Shown here: positions 8,799 to 17,071 of the stretch, piece by piece
How the letters are laid out: each line of letters begins with the position of its first letter
How positions within the stretch are numbered: the stretch's first letter is position 1
DNA from: Acidobacteriota bacterium
Lineage (GTDB): Bacteria; Acidobacteriota; Terriglobia; Terriglobales; SCQP01
Length of the DNA stretch: 47,810 nucleotides
Assembly: GCA_027315185.1 (NCBI GenBank)
Contig: DAHUYO010000019.1
Span: 1-47,810, forward strand
Reading direction: 5' to 3'
The notes under the pieces: model-generated
The model's input: the letters and a program-made list of their open reading frames with translations, nothing else
The model's database searches: none
Told to the model about the DNA's origin: nothing
Program-made: the position numbers and the translations under genes

Positions 8799-10097
8799 CT
8801 AGGCCTGCTCTTCCGCCATGCGCAGGCGCAAGACCGGCTCAAGAAGATCGCCATGGGCATTCATCGCCGCTTCCGCCGCCTCGACTGCCGCTTCGGCAGC
8901 CGGCTCCGTGGTGATCACAAAGGAGAGCCGCTGCTTATCCATGCCTGGCTCTTGCACCACGGAGTCAATATTGATTCCCTGATGGGCGAGTTCCCCGGCC
9001 GCCCGCGCCAACAGTCCGGGGTGATCCGCCACGGTCAGACGCAGATACCACGGCGCGGCGGGCGGCGGCGCCAGGGGCAGCCGCGGACCCGATCCGAATC
9101 CCGGCGGCGTGCTGGCACCCAAGCGTCCCGCGGCAAAAGCAGCCGCAACGTCCACCAAATCCGCGACGACCGCCGCGCCCGTGGCGCCACCGCCGGCGCC
9201 GGGGCCATAAAACATCTGGCGGCCGATTCTCCTGCCCGTGAGCACCACGGCGTTGTTCACGCCTTGCACGCGGCCTAACAGTGATTGTTGTGGGACCCAC
9301 CAGGGACGCACGGAGAGATGAACACCGGCACCGCCCCGTTCGGCGCTGCCCAGCAGGCGAATTACGCCGCCCAGCTTCCGGGCATAGTGCACGTCCACGG
9401 CGCTGATGCAGGCGATACCCACGGTCGCAATGGCCCTTGTGTCCAGTCCCGCCCCAAAGGCCAATCGCGCCAGAATGGCCAACTTGTCGCGGGCATCCAC
9501 GCCGTTCAAATCGAGCGTTGGATCGGCTTCAGCGTAGCCCGCATGCTGGGCCTCGGCCAATGCCGCGGAAAAGCCCAAGCCGGCGGATTCCATCCGGCCC
9601 AGAATGTAATTGGCCGTGCCATTCAAGATGCCCTGAACGGCCAGAATCTCGTCGCCGGCGGCGGCGGAAGTAATTGCGCGCACCACGGGCACGCCGCCGG
9701 CCACGGCCGCCTCAAAACCCATGGGGAGACGCCGCTCGGCGGCCAGCGCGAAAAGCTCATCGCCGTGCATGGCCAACAGGTTTTTGTTCGCCGTGACCAC
9801 CGGCTTACCCGCTTCCAACGCGGCCCGCACCACCTCGCCGGCGTCGCCGGTGCCGCCAATCGTCTCCACCACAATGCCCACCTGCGGGCAGGCGACCAAA
9901 GCACGCCAGTCCTGAAAACAGCGCGCGCCCGGCGGGACTTCGTCCGCGGGCAATGCCCGGCGGCGGCACACTGCCGCAACCTCAAGCGCAATTCCCGCCC
10001 GCTCCGCGAGGGCAGCGGCGTGAGAAGTGAGAATCTCGGCCGCGCCGCGGCCCACCGTGCCATAACCGGCAATGCCCACCCCGACTCGCTTGCGCAT
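8799..10097 (-). CDS. hom: homoserine dehydrogenase with C-terminal ACT domain
   Basis: This 432-residue enzyme reduces aspartate semialdehyde to homoserine with NAD(P)H, the branch point to threonine and methionine. The N-terminal Rossmann motif is VGIAGYGTVGRG (6-17). VVTANKNLLA and the catalytic-domain motif GILNGTANYIL follow, then EADPTLDLNGVDARDK. The last 80 or so residues form an ACT domain (from WYLRLTVADHPGLLA), which in this family usually mediates feedback control by threonine. The ATG overlaps the thrB stop codon by one base (TAATG), showing tight translational coupling. An ORF extension upstream to 10640 lies inside thrB and is rejected. A lone Hom without aspartokinase fusion is typical outside enterics. 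Confidence 0.96.
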   Translation of the reverse strand: MRKRVGVGIAGYGTVGRGAAEILTSHAAALAERAGIALEVAAVCRRRALPADEVPPGARCFQDWRALVACPQVGIVVETIGGTGDAGEVVRAALEAGKPVVTANKNLLAMHGDELFALAAERRLPMGFEAAVAGGVPVVRAITSAAAGDEILAVQGILNGTANYILGRMESAGLGFSAALAEAQHAGYAEADPTLDLNGVDARDKLAILARLAFGAGLDTRAIATVGIACISAVDVHYARKLGGVIRLLGSAERGGAGVHLSVRPWWVPQQSLLGRVQGVNNAVVLTGRRIGRQMFYGPGAGGGATGAAVVADLVDVAAAFAAGRLGASTPPGFGSGPRLPLAPPPAAPWYLRLTVADHPGLLARAAGELAHQGINIDSVVQEPGMDKQRLSFVITTEPAAEAAVEAAEAAMNAHGDLLEPVLRLRMAEEQA

Positions 10098-11056
10098 TAT
10101 CGTGCCCCTTTCGCGGCGGGTCGCTGCCGCGCATCCCAACTGGCCCGCGCTCCGCCCGCAACGATCCTCGTGGTTATTAGCTCCGCATCCAGGCCCGCTC
10201 GACGCAGCGCATCCTGGGCCCGGCGCCGGGCGGTCGAGAGACGGGAAGGGCGATGCACCACGAGCAACACGGACGGCCCGGCTCCGCTTAGGGCCACGCC
10301 CGAAATGGCCGCACCCGGCCCAGCCTCGGCGAGAGGCTTGAGTGCTCCTAATAATGGGCACAGCACCGAGCGATACGGTTCGTGCAGCCGATCTACCATT
10401 GCCGCGGCTAAGTGGCTGTTGTCCCCCGTCGCCAGCGCCGCCGCCAACTGCATCGCCGCTTGGACGTTGCTCACCGCGTCCTGGCGGGAATACCGGTATG
10501 GTAATGCAGCACGCGCCAACTCCGTTGCCAGCGGCGTGCTGGGCAGCGCAAGCAACAGCGTCCAGCGCGGACATCCTAACTCCACGGCCGGGAATTCCGC
10601 GCCAACCGCGCCGCAGCACACGGCGCCTCCCCGCCAACAAGCCGCCGCATTGTCCCCATGGCCCTCCAAGGCCGCGGCCGTCCGCTCAATGCGGTCGCCG
10701 CTCCAGTTCAGCCCGCCGAAATGAACGGCAAGCGCTAGACCCGCCAAGCGCGCGGCGGCAGAGGAGCCCAACCCCTTGCCGACCGGAATCTCATTCACCA
10801 CTTCCATCCGCAGCGGGGGCGCCGGCCGCCCCTCCCGCGCCAGAGCCTGCCGGTACGTCGAAATCAGCAAGTTGTTTTCTCGGCGCCCGCAAATGACGCG
10901 ATCCCGGCCGCGCGCCAGCAGACGCCATTCCCGCGACGGGGCCGCCGTGACGCGCAGATGCAGGTTCACGGCAACCGCCGCCGCGTCAAATCCGGGGCCC
11001 AGATTCGCCGAGGTGGCCGGCAAGGACAGGCGCAGGGGCGTATCGGCCCGGGTCAA
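10097..11056 (-). CDS. thrB: homoserine kinase
   Basis: ThrB is a GHMP-family kinase that phosphorylates homoserine before threonine synthase acts. The product has 319 residues. The N-terminal signature SLPATSANLGPGFD (11-24) and the ATP-binding loop PVGKGLGSSAA (91-101) are present, as is the late glycine motif GVALSGAGPS. No ATG lies near the N-terminus. The only start that fits is a TTG at 11056, which overlaps the thrC stop in TTGA; a GGAGAAGG stretch lies inside the thrC end about ten bases upstream. The longer open frame to 11263 is inside thrC. So thrC, thrB and hom are translated as a coupled chain. Confidence 0.93.
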   Translation of the reverse strand: MTRADTPLRLSLPATSANLGPGFDAAAVAVNLHLRVTAAPSREWRLLARGRDRVICGRRENNLLISTYRQALAREGRPAPPLRMEVVNEIPVGKGLGSSAAARLAGLALAVHFGGLNWSGDRIERTAAALEGHGDNAAACWRGGAVCCGAVGAEFPAVELGCPRWTLLLALPSTPLATELARAALPYRYSRQDAVSNVQAAMQLAAALATGDNSHLAAAMVDRLHEPYRSVLCPLLGALKPLAEAGPGAAISGVALSGAGPSVLLVVHRPSRLSTARRRAQDALRRAGLDAELITTRIVAGGARASWDARQRPAAKGAR

Positions 11057-12351
11057 ACTTGCACCGCCTTCTCCAACTGCGCCAAGACCGCGGCTGCATC
11101 TGCTGGAATCTCTACCGGCGGCCTTCGCAGGCGCTCCGCGGCGGCATCCACGGCCATCTGCCCGCGATGAAAGTCCAAGGTGTAATCGGCATCCTTCAAC
11201 AAGTGACCGGTCAGCACCAGCACCACGGTTTCGTCCCGCCGAATCCAGCCTCGGCTTAGCCACTGCTTGAGCCCCGCGAGGGCCGCGGCCGAAGCCGGCT
11301 CACAGCCGATGCCTTCGGCCCCAATCTCGGCTTTGGCCGCCGCGAGTTCAGCTTCGCTGACGGCGATGCAATCCCCGCCGGTTTCCTCCAGCACCCGCAC
11401 CGCTTTGCGCCAAGACGCCGGATTGCCGATACGGATTGCCGTGGCCCGGGTCTCGGCATGGACTGGAGTCAGTTCCCTGCCCCGGTTGGCGCGCCAAGCC
11501 GCCGCTAGCGGACTGGCCCCCAGCGCCTGAACGACCGACACCTTTGGCAGGTGAGTGATCCAGCCACGTTCCCGCATTTCGCGCAATCCCTTGCCGATCG
11601 CCGAGGCATTGGCCAGGTTACCGCCGGGAACGATGATGTGGTCCGGCGGCTGCCACGCCAACTGCTCCAGCAATTCATACACCGCGGTCTTTTGTCCTTC
11701 GACGCGATAAGGATTCACGGAATTGACCAAGCCGACCGGCGAGCGGCGGACGACGGCATTCAGCGTGCGCATGCACGCATCAAAATCCCCCTGCACTTGG
11801 CAGGTCAAAGCGCCGTAATCGAGCGCCTGCGCCAGTTTGCCCCAGGCAATTTGTCCCGCCGGGACCAAGACCAGCGCCCCCAACCCGGCGCGTGCCGCGT
11901 AGGCGGCCATGGATGCCGAGGTATTCCCGGTCGAAGCGCAGGCCACCCAGCGAAATCCCGCGGTACGCGCCTGGCTGAGCGCCACCGTCATGCCCGTGTC
12001 CTTGAACGAGCCAGTGGGATTGATTCCTTGGTGCTTGGCCCACAGCTGCGTCATCCCCAGGCGCCGCCCACAGCACGGCAGCTGGTACAGCGGCGTATTG
12101 CCTTCGCGCAGACTCACCGGCTCGCCCACCGCCGGCAGCATCTCGCGAAAACGCCAAACCCCGCTGATATCCTCCACCGCCAAGGAGGTCCGGCGTTCGC
12201 GCCATCGCTGGGGCCATGTTTCCGCTTCCGCCGGCGGTTTGGGCAGCACGACCTCCAACAACTCGCCGCAATGCGCGCAGCGGAAATCCGGCGCGGTGGG
12301 AAACGCGCTCCGGCCACAGCCGATGCAGCACAATTGGTGATCGGTGGGCAT
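11053..12351 (-). CDS. thrC: threonine synthase
   Basis: This PLP enzyme of 432 residues converts O-phosphohomoserine to threonine. It carries an N-terminal zinc ribbon (C9-x-x-C12 and C25-x-x-C28), as many bacterial and archaeal short-type ThrC proteins do. The PLP-binding lysine is K117 in PTGSFKDTG. Threonine-synthase-like segments follow, including the phosphate-binding glycine/asparagine loop PGGNLANASAIGKG. The start is ATG 12351, 8 bases after AGGAG; a GTG immediately before (12354) is an alternative. It is the first gene of the thrC-thrB-hom chain, and its ribosome-binding site lies inside a predicted hairpin. Confidence 0.96.
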   Translation of the reverse strand: MPTDHQLCCIGCGRSAFPTAPDFRCAHCGELLEVVLPKPPAEAETWPQRWRERRTSLAVEDISGVWRFREMLPAVGEPVSLREGNTPLYQLPCCGRRLGMTQLWAKHQGINPTGSFKDTGMTVALSQARTAGFRWVACASTGNTSASMAAYAARAGLGALVLVPAGQIAWGKLAQALDYGALTCQVQGDFDACMRTLNAVVRRSPVGLVNSVNPYRVEGQKTAVYELLEQLAWQPPDHIIVPGGNLANASAIGKGLREMRERGWITHLPKVSVVQALGASPLAAAWRANRGRELTPVHAETRATAIRIGNPASWRKAVRVLEETGGDCIAVSEAELAAAKAEIGAEGIGCEPASAAALAGLKQWLSRGWIRRDETVVLVLTGHLLKDADYTLDFHRGQMAVDAAAERLRRPPVEIPADAAAVLAQLEKAVQV

Positions 12352-12358
12352 CACGGAA

Positions 12359-12389
12359 ACTCCTAGTTTACGGGTACTTGGCTAGGAGT
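12359..12389 (-). promoter_or_regulatory. hairpin sequestering the thrC ribosome-binding site
   Basis: Read on the minus strand, ACTCCTAG (12389-12382) is followed after 15 bases by its exact complement CTAGGAGT (12366-12359). The second arm contains the AGGAG that serves thrC, which starts 8 bases further on. Folding in the mRNA would pair the whole Shine-Dalgarno region with an anti-Shine-Dalgarno copy. The 8-bp perfect stem is seen directly; a regulatory role is inference. The stem is modest in GC (four of eight pairs) in an otherwise very GC-rich leader, so it could open and close easily. Confidence 0.5.
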
Positions 12390-12772
12390 ATTCCGAAGAA
12401 CGCGCCAATCCTTTTCCGCGTGCCGCTTGCCGCGCCCCAACCGCTGGCAACCTGGGACGACCGCTGGGCGTGCGGGCGAGGCCGTGGGCCGATTCGCCCC
12501 GAGGCCCCGCTTGCGCGCCGCCGGGCCGCGCCGCTGCGCGGGCGGGGAGCGGGCCGCCCGCGGAGTATCGCGGCTTCCTCGCGCCGACTTTGCCCTAAGT
12601 GCACAGGGCGCGACCCCTGCGATGAATTGGCTGGGGCTTTTGGCACGGGAACATTCCTTGACCGCGCCCGGACCGTTCCCGCATGGCGCAACGCTAATGC
12701 GGCACAAACTGAATGTAATCGCACAGTGCCGCTGCCAGCCGCGCCGGGACCGATCTGCCCGCCAGCCTGCTC
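12390..12772. other. GC-rich divergent intergenic region
   Basis: There is no credible gene between the thrC leader and the GMC oxidoreductase promoter. Open frames here have no start context and no recognisable protein. The stretch around 12480-12560 is extremely GC-rich. Short hairpins are present, for example GCCCT/AGGGC around 12594-12610 and CCGCAT/ATGCGG around 12680-12705. It should hold the promoters of both divergent transcripts. Confidence 0.5.
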
Positions 12773-12801
12773 TTGACCCTTCCGCCGTGAAGTGACAACA
12801 T
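12773..12801 (+). promoter_or_regulatory. candidate sigma-70 promoter for the GMC oxidoreductase gene
   Basis: TTGACC (12773-12778, five of six matches to the -35 consensus) is followed by a 17-base spacer and CAACAT (12796-12801, three of six matches to the -10 consensus). Transcription would begin near 12808, leaving a leader of about 40 bases before the ATG at 12849. That favours the ATG over the upstream GTG at 12792 as the real start. The -10 is weak, so the call is tentative. Confidence 0.3.
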
Positions 12802-12848
12802 CGGCACTGGCCGGGGAGGATGCCGGCCCGGACCGCATCCAGACCGCC

Positions 12849-14579
12849 ATGGACCAACCTGCCTCGCCTACAGTCTTTGTTCCCCGCTCCTCTGCCTCCC
12901 CCAGCTTTGACGTGATCGTCGTTGGCTCCGGCGCCAGCGGCGGCTGGGCCTGCAAACGTCTGACCGAGGCGGGCCTCAAGGTCTGCCTGGTGGATGCTGG
13001 CCGCCAGCAGTCCGATGCGAATTTCACGGAGCATGAGCCGGACTTCAAGTTGAAGTTCCGCAACATGGCCCCCGAGGTCATCCGCAAAACCCGACCCGTG
13101 CAGAAGGATTGTTACGCCTGCATGGAGTACAACTACGACTGGTTCTGCAACGATATTGAAGAGCCGTACACCACCTATCCCGGCATGCCATTTAGCTGGC
13201 AGGGGCGGCTGCGGGTCACCGGCGGCCGCACGAACGTCTGGGGCCGCGTCGCGTTGCGGTTCAGCGATTGGGATTTTCAGGCGGCATCGCACGATGGCTT
13301 CGGCCAGGACTGGCCGATCACCTACCGCGACATCGCCCCCTATTACGACATTACCGAACCCTACGTAGGCATCACCGGCATGCAGGAAAATATTCCTTGG
13401 CTGCCGGACGGCCACTTTCAACCGCCGATGGCGCTGAACTGCTCGGAGTGGCAGTTCCGCACCCGAGTCAAGGCCAAGCTGGGCCGTACCGCCACGCTCT
13501 GCCGCTCCGCCAACATCACCCGCGGCATCAATGGACGGGCGCCCTGCCATTACTGCGGCCCGTGCGAGCGCGGCTGCGTCACCCATTCCTATTTCAACGC
13601 CTACTTCACCACCGTCGCCGACGCGATGCGGACCGGGCGCTGCACGCATCTGACCAACGCCATGGCGTATCAAGTGATCATGGACCCGGATCGCAACGTC
13701 GCCCGCGGGATCCGTTACATTGACCGCATCACCCACGAACAAAAAGAGGTGTACGGCCGCGCCGTCGCGCTCTGCGCGCAATCCTTCGAGTCGGTACGCA
13801 TTCTGTTCAACTCCGCGAATGGCCAGTACCCGAATGGCTTGGCCAACAGCAGCGGCGTGCTGGGACGCTATTTGATGGACAACATCATGGGTGGCGGCGC
13901 GGCCGGTGAGTTCCCCAGTTTGAATGCGATCGCCGGCAAGCCGAATATCAACGGCCCCAACCGGCCGGCGGGGCTTTACGTCATCCGCTTCCGCAACGTT
14001 CCCGGCACGGCGCGGTCCAAGGACTTTATCCGCGGGTATGGATACGAGGGCGGCGGTGGAGTTGACTTCAATTGGGACGCGAGCGGTTTCGGCGAGGAGT
14101 ATCAGCGCGGATTGCTGGACCCGGTCAACACGCTCAGCATGGGAGGTTTCGGCGAAAGCTTGGGCCACTACGACAATTTCGTCGAAATTGACCCCGATGT
14201 GAGGGACGTCTATGGCATTCCCGTTCTGCGCTTTCACATGAAGTACCGGGAGAACGAGTTCGCCATGGTGCAGGACATGGCCCAGTCGGCGGCGGAAATG
14301 CTGGAAGCCGCAGGCGCCAAGAATATCCGCACCCATGCCCGCCCCAGCACGCCGGGTTGGGCCATTCACGAGGTAGGAATCGCCCGCATGGGCAATGATC
14401 CCCGCACCTCCGTGCTCAACAAGTTCGAGCAAACCCACGACGTCAAAAATTTGTACGTCATGGACGGCTCCAGCTTCACCAGCGGCCCTTGCCAAAACCC
14501 CACGCTCACGATCATGTCGCTGGCCGTCCGGGCCTGCGATCACCTGATGAGCGAGATGAAGCGCGGGGAGATCGCATAG
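12849..14579 (+). CDS. GMC-family FAD-dependent oxidoreductase with a Cys cluster
   Basis: This FAD enzyme of the glucose-methanol-choline family has 576 residues. The FAD dinucleotide fold is at 20-50 (VIVVGSGASGG, ending VDAG), and the GMC signature GGRTNVWGRVALR is near 125. The C-terminal active-site region has IHEVGIARMG with the catalytic histidine and QNPTLT with the asparagine. C233-x-x-C236-x-x-C239-x-x-x-C243 (CHYCGPCERGC) is a ferredoxin-like spacing, suggesting an iron-sulfur cluster as in the membrane-linked sugar dehydrogenases of this family. No small partner subunit or cytochrome subunit is adjacent. A GTG at 12792 would add 19 residues. The oxidised substrate, probably a sugar or alcohol, is not identifiable. 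Confidence 0.88.
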   Translation: MDQPASPTVFVPRSSASPSFDVIVVGSGASGGWACKRLTEAGLKVCLVDAGRQQSDANFTEHEPDFKLKFRNMAPEVIRKTRPVQKDCYACMEYNYDWFCNDIEEPYTTYPGMPFSWQGRLRVTGGRTNVWGRVALRFSDWDFQAASHDGFGQDWPITYRDIAPYYDITEPYVGITGMQENIPWLPDGHFQPPMALNCSEWQFRTRVKAKLGRTATLCRSANITRGINGRAPCHYCGPCERGCVTHSYFNAYFTTVADAMRTGRCTHLTNAMAYQVIMDPDRNVARGIRYIDRITHEQKEVYGRAVALCAQSFESVRILFNSANGQYPNGLANSSGVLGRYLMDNIMGGGAAGEFPSLNAIAGKPNINGPNRPAGLYVIRFRNVPGTARSKDFIRGYGYEGGGGVDFNWDASGFGEEYQRGLLDPVNTLSMGGFGESLGHYDNFVEIDPDVRDVYGIPVLRFHMKYRENEFAMVQDMAQSAAEMLEAAGAKNIRTHARPSTPGWAIHEVGIARMGNDPRTSVLNKFEQTHDVKNLYVMDGSSFTSGPCQNPTLTIMSLAVRACDHLMSEMKRGEIA

Positions 14580-14590
14580 CGGGAGTTCCC

Positions 14591-15742
14591 CTGTCGCCGA
14601 GGTTCATTCCCGCATGGCTGCTGGCGGCGATTTGTTTGGCCGCCGGCGCCGGCGCGCAAGTTCCCGCCGCACCGGCTTCCCTAGCCGCGGTCTTTGCACG
14701 TGCCAAGCGGGAACTTGCCGCCGGCCGCTTGCACGCCGCGGCCCGCGATTTTCATCGCGTCCTCGCGCTCGACCCGCAACAGATGGGCGCCTACGCGGAC
14801 CTGGGCGTGATCGCCATGCGCCGCCGGCAGTGGACCGCGGCGCGCCGCTGGCTGCGCCGCGCGGAGCGCTTGGCGCCGCAGCTGCCGGGCCTCAAGCTCA
14901 ACCTCGGCCTCACCTATTACCAGCAGGGCCGTTATCGGCTAGCCGCACCGTACTTTTCCGCCGTGCTGTCTGCGCAACGCGGCAACCTGCAAGCGCGCTA
15001 CCTGCTGGGGCTCTGCCAATTCTTCACCGCTCGCTACGCCGCCGCGGCGCGCGACCTCGCGCCGCTCTGGCCGCAGGAGTCCCACCAGATCGGCTACTTG
15101 TACATCCTGGCCGTGGCCGCCGGCAACGCCCATCAGACGGCTCTCCGCAATCGCGCCGCCAAACAGCTGCTGGCGGTCGGAAAAAGCACTCCGGAATTCC
15201 GCCTCTGGATGGGCCGCGCATTCCTGAACAAACAGGAATATCCGCTTGCGCTGAAGGCCTTTCGCTCCGCCGCGGCGGCAAATCCGAACATGCCGATGGT
15301 GCATTTCAATCTCGGCGTGGTCTATCAGCGGATGCACAAGTTCGCCCGGGCGCGGCGGCAGTTCCTCGCCGATATCGCGCTGGAGCCGACCATCCCCTAC
15401 AACTATTCCCACCTCGGCGAGATCTACTTCGATACCGGCCATCCGCATCAGGCGCGGCGCGCCTTCCTTCATGCCCTTCGTCTCGCTCCCAACCTAGCCG
15501 CCGCCGACTTCGGCTTGGGCCAGATTGAGTTACAGACCCGCCGATATCCGCAGGCGATTACCTACCTGCGCCGCGCCGCGGGTTTAAAGCCGGAAAGCGC
15601 CTCTGTCCATGCGCTGCTGGGCCAAGCCTACCTGCGCTCCGGCCATCGCCGCCAAGCCCAAGCCGAGTTCGCCGCATCTACCCGCATTCGGCAGGCCAAC
15701 GCCGCCAAACTGCAACGCGAAATTTCCGGCCCGCGTCACTGA
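14591..15742 (+). CDS. secreted TPR-repeat protein
   Basis: The product has about 383 residues with an N-terminal signal peptide (RFIPAWLLAAICLAAGAGA) followed by roughly nine tetratricopeptide repeats, for example AAARDFHRVLALDPQQMGAYADLGVIA. TPR proteins are scaffolds, so the partner is unknown. The start is unusual. No ATG, GTG or TTG lies at the right place; CTG at 14591 has GCGGGAG five bases upstream, just after the GMC stop at 14579, and leaves a perfect signal peptide. A TTG at 14489 would add 34 residues with no signal-like character. The 11-base gap suggests cotranscription with the GMC oxidoreductase gene. Confidence 0.75.
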   Translation: MSPRFIPAWLLAAICLAAGAGAQVPAAPASLAAVFARAKRELAAGRLHAAARDFHRVLALDPQQMGAYADLGVIAMRRRQWTAARRWLRRAERLAPQLPGLKLNLGLTYYQQGRYRLAAPYFSAVLSAQRGNLQARYLLGLCQFFTARYAAAARDLAPLWPQESHQIGYLYILAVAAGNAHQTALRNRAAKQLLAVGKSTPEFRLWMGRAFLNKQEYPLALKAFRSAAAANPNMPMVHFNLGVVYQRMHKFARARRQFLADIALEPTIPYNYSHLGEIYFDTGHPHQARRAFLHALRLAPNLAAADFGLGQIELQTRRYPQAITYLRRAAGLKPESASVHALLGQAYLRSGHRRQAQAEFAASTRIRQANAAKLQREISGPRH

Positions 15743-16038
15743 AATGATTGCGGCGCCGCGCTCGGCTCTTCCCGGCCGGGCTGATGGCCGGCGGTTGGAC
15801 CCGGCGCCGGACCAGGCCCACCCAGCGCCTCTGCATTTGCCGGCACCTTGGCGCTGCTGTTGCCACCACCCCTCCACGGCACGGCACCCTCGCAGCCCAA
15901 TGGCGCGGTCCTCGGTGATAACCATGCTGCTCCATGGTGCTCGCCCCGCGGTGAATCACCTGAGGACATATCGCGCAAGTAGCGGGCCTACCAGCGATTG
16001 AAATCTCCAGTCAGGCAACTCATCCGAGCAACTGGTCA
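15743..16038. other. intergenic stretch without a recognisable gene
   Basis: Several short open frames exist on the minus strand, one ending just at 15736, but none has a recognisable product, signal or ribosome-binding site. The stretch lies downstream of the frame-disrupted phage-like pair and may contain further decayed material of the same origin. It contains the small palindrome CCCGGCCGGG near 15771. I see no RNA gene or repeat. Confidence 0.35.
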
Positions 16039-16629
16039 TCAGACTGGAATATAGGCAGACTGCGCCCCGCGGCGGCTTCGGCCGCCCGCGGGGCCCCGCG
16101 CGGCCCGGCGGAGATCGTGGGTGCAGTTGGCGCCGTACCCCAAGGCGCCGGCGGCGTCGCCGCCAGTCGCGTAGTTGCCGGCGAAGGCGAGCGAGCTGAA
16201 GGCGTGGATGTCTGCTCGCCGCGCGTAAGAGCGGAAACAGTGAGGGTCCAAGACATATGAGGCCCCTTGCGCTAAGCGGGATTTATTTGCCTGCCGGGGC
16301 CGGGGCGGCAGCGCCGGAGGGTACCGGGTTGGCGCCCGCACCGCCGGAAACGCCGGGGTGGACGTCACCCCGGCGGAGTGGGTGAAGATGCCGAGGTAGT
16401 TGTAGACGGCCACGGCCGAGTCAATGAGTGCGCCCAGGTCCGTCGGCAGAGAGGAACTCGAGACGTCAGCGCCCGTCACCGCGCCATAGGCGCCCAGACC
16501 GGCTTGCACGGCGGAAATGGCGGCGGACTTCTTCTGGGCGCCGTTGCCGTGTCCGAACAGGACCTCAATGCCTTGGACGATGCTGCCAACGAAGGGAAGA
16601 ACACCGGCGAGGGTGGATAGAAAGCTCAT
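16039..16629 (-). pseudogene. two phage-like small genes, apparently frame-disrupted and read as one ORF
   Basis: A single open frame of 196 residues starts at ATG 16629 with AGGAG six bases upstream. Its first 80 or so residues (MSFLSTLAGVLPFVGSIVQG, later SAVAVYNYLGIF) look like a real small protein. From about 16366 a neighbouring frame reads more sensibly (GVSGGAGANPVPSGAAAPAPAGK) and stops at TAA 16283-16285. A second start then follows: ATG 16256 with AGGGG upstream, beginning MSWTLTVSALTRG. Its continuation (ADIHAFSSLAFAGNYATGGD, like small phage proteins) lies back in the first frame. So two tandem genes, each with one frameshift, are likely. Frameshift mutations or assembly errors could both explain this. 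Function unknown. Confidence 0.45.
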
Positions 16630-16714
16630 GGAATGCTCCTGAATTGGGATACAAGATGTGCCCCCCGAGCCCGCAACCATGGCGCGGTGAGGCAATGTGG
16701 GGGAAAATGCAAAC

Positions 16715-17071
16715 GTGAAATGCTTGAGCGTGCGTCAACCGTGGGCGCAAGCGATTTTGGATCTCGGTAAAGACGTGGAGAACCGCGGCTGGCCGACGCG
16801 CTATCGCGGGCCGCTCTTGATCCATGCGGCGCGCCACCTGGACACAGGAGCGTGCCGGCAACTTGGCCTGCATCCCCAGGATCTGGCGACGGGCTGCTGC
16901 CTGGGGATCGTGGAGTTAAGGGACTGCATCCACGACAGCCGGTCGCGGTGGGCGCTTCCAGGGCAGTGGCATTGGATCCTTAAAGAACCGCGATGGCTGC
17001 CGGCGCCGATTCCGATGCTGGGGCGATTAGGGCTGTTCGAAGTTGCCATCGCGCGCGCGGCCGGGGTCTAA
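16715..17071 (+). CDS. ASCH-domain protein
   Basis: This 118-residue protein matches the ASCH fold, a PUA-like domain thought to bind RNA or modified nucleotides. The signature is MKCLSVRQPWAQAILDLGK, then ENRGWPTRYRGPLLIHAA, then GIVELRDC and WHWILKEPRWLP. Such small ASCH proteins are common on phages and in accessory regions. GTG 16715 gives the family-typical MKCLSVRQPW start; GTG 16697, with GTGAGG four bases upstream, would add six residues. It is divergent from the phage-like pair and ends tail-to-tail, with a 4-base overlap, with the GNAT fragment. Function beyond likely nucleic-acid binding is unknown. Confidence 0.8.
   Translation: MKCLSVRQPWAQAILDLGKDVENRGWPTRYRGPLLIHAARHLDTGACRQLGLHPQDLATGCCLGIVELRDCIHDSRSRWALPGQWHWILKEPRWLPAPIPMLGRLGLFEVAIARAAGV

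Noticed and set aside
8799..10640. Longer homoserine dehydrogenase
   Set aside because: The extra 181 residues overlap thrB in another frame; the Rossmann motif begins at the ATG of 10097.
12363..14543. A 726-residue open frame on the minus strand
   Set aside because: It lies antisense to the GMC oxidoreductase, whose domains are unmistakable. The antisense frame is open only because stop codons are rare at this GC content.
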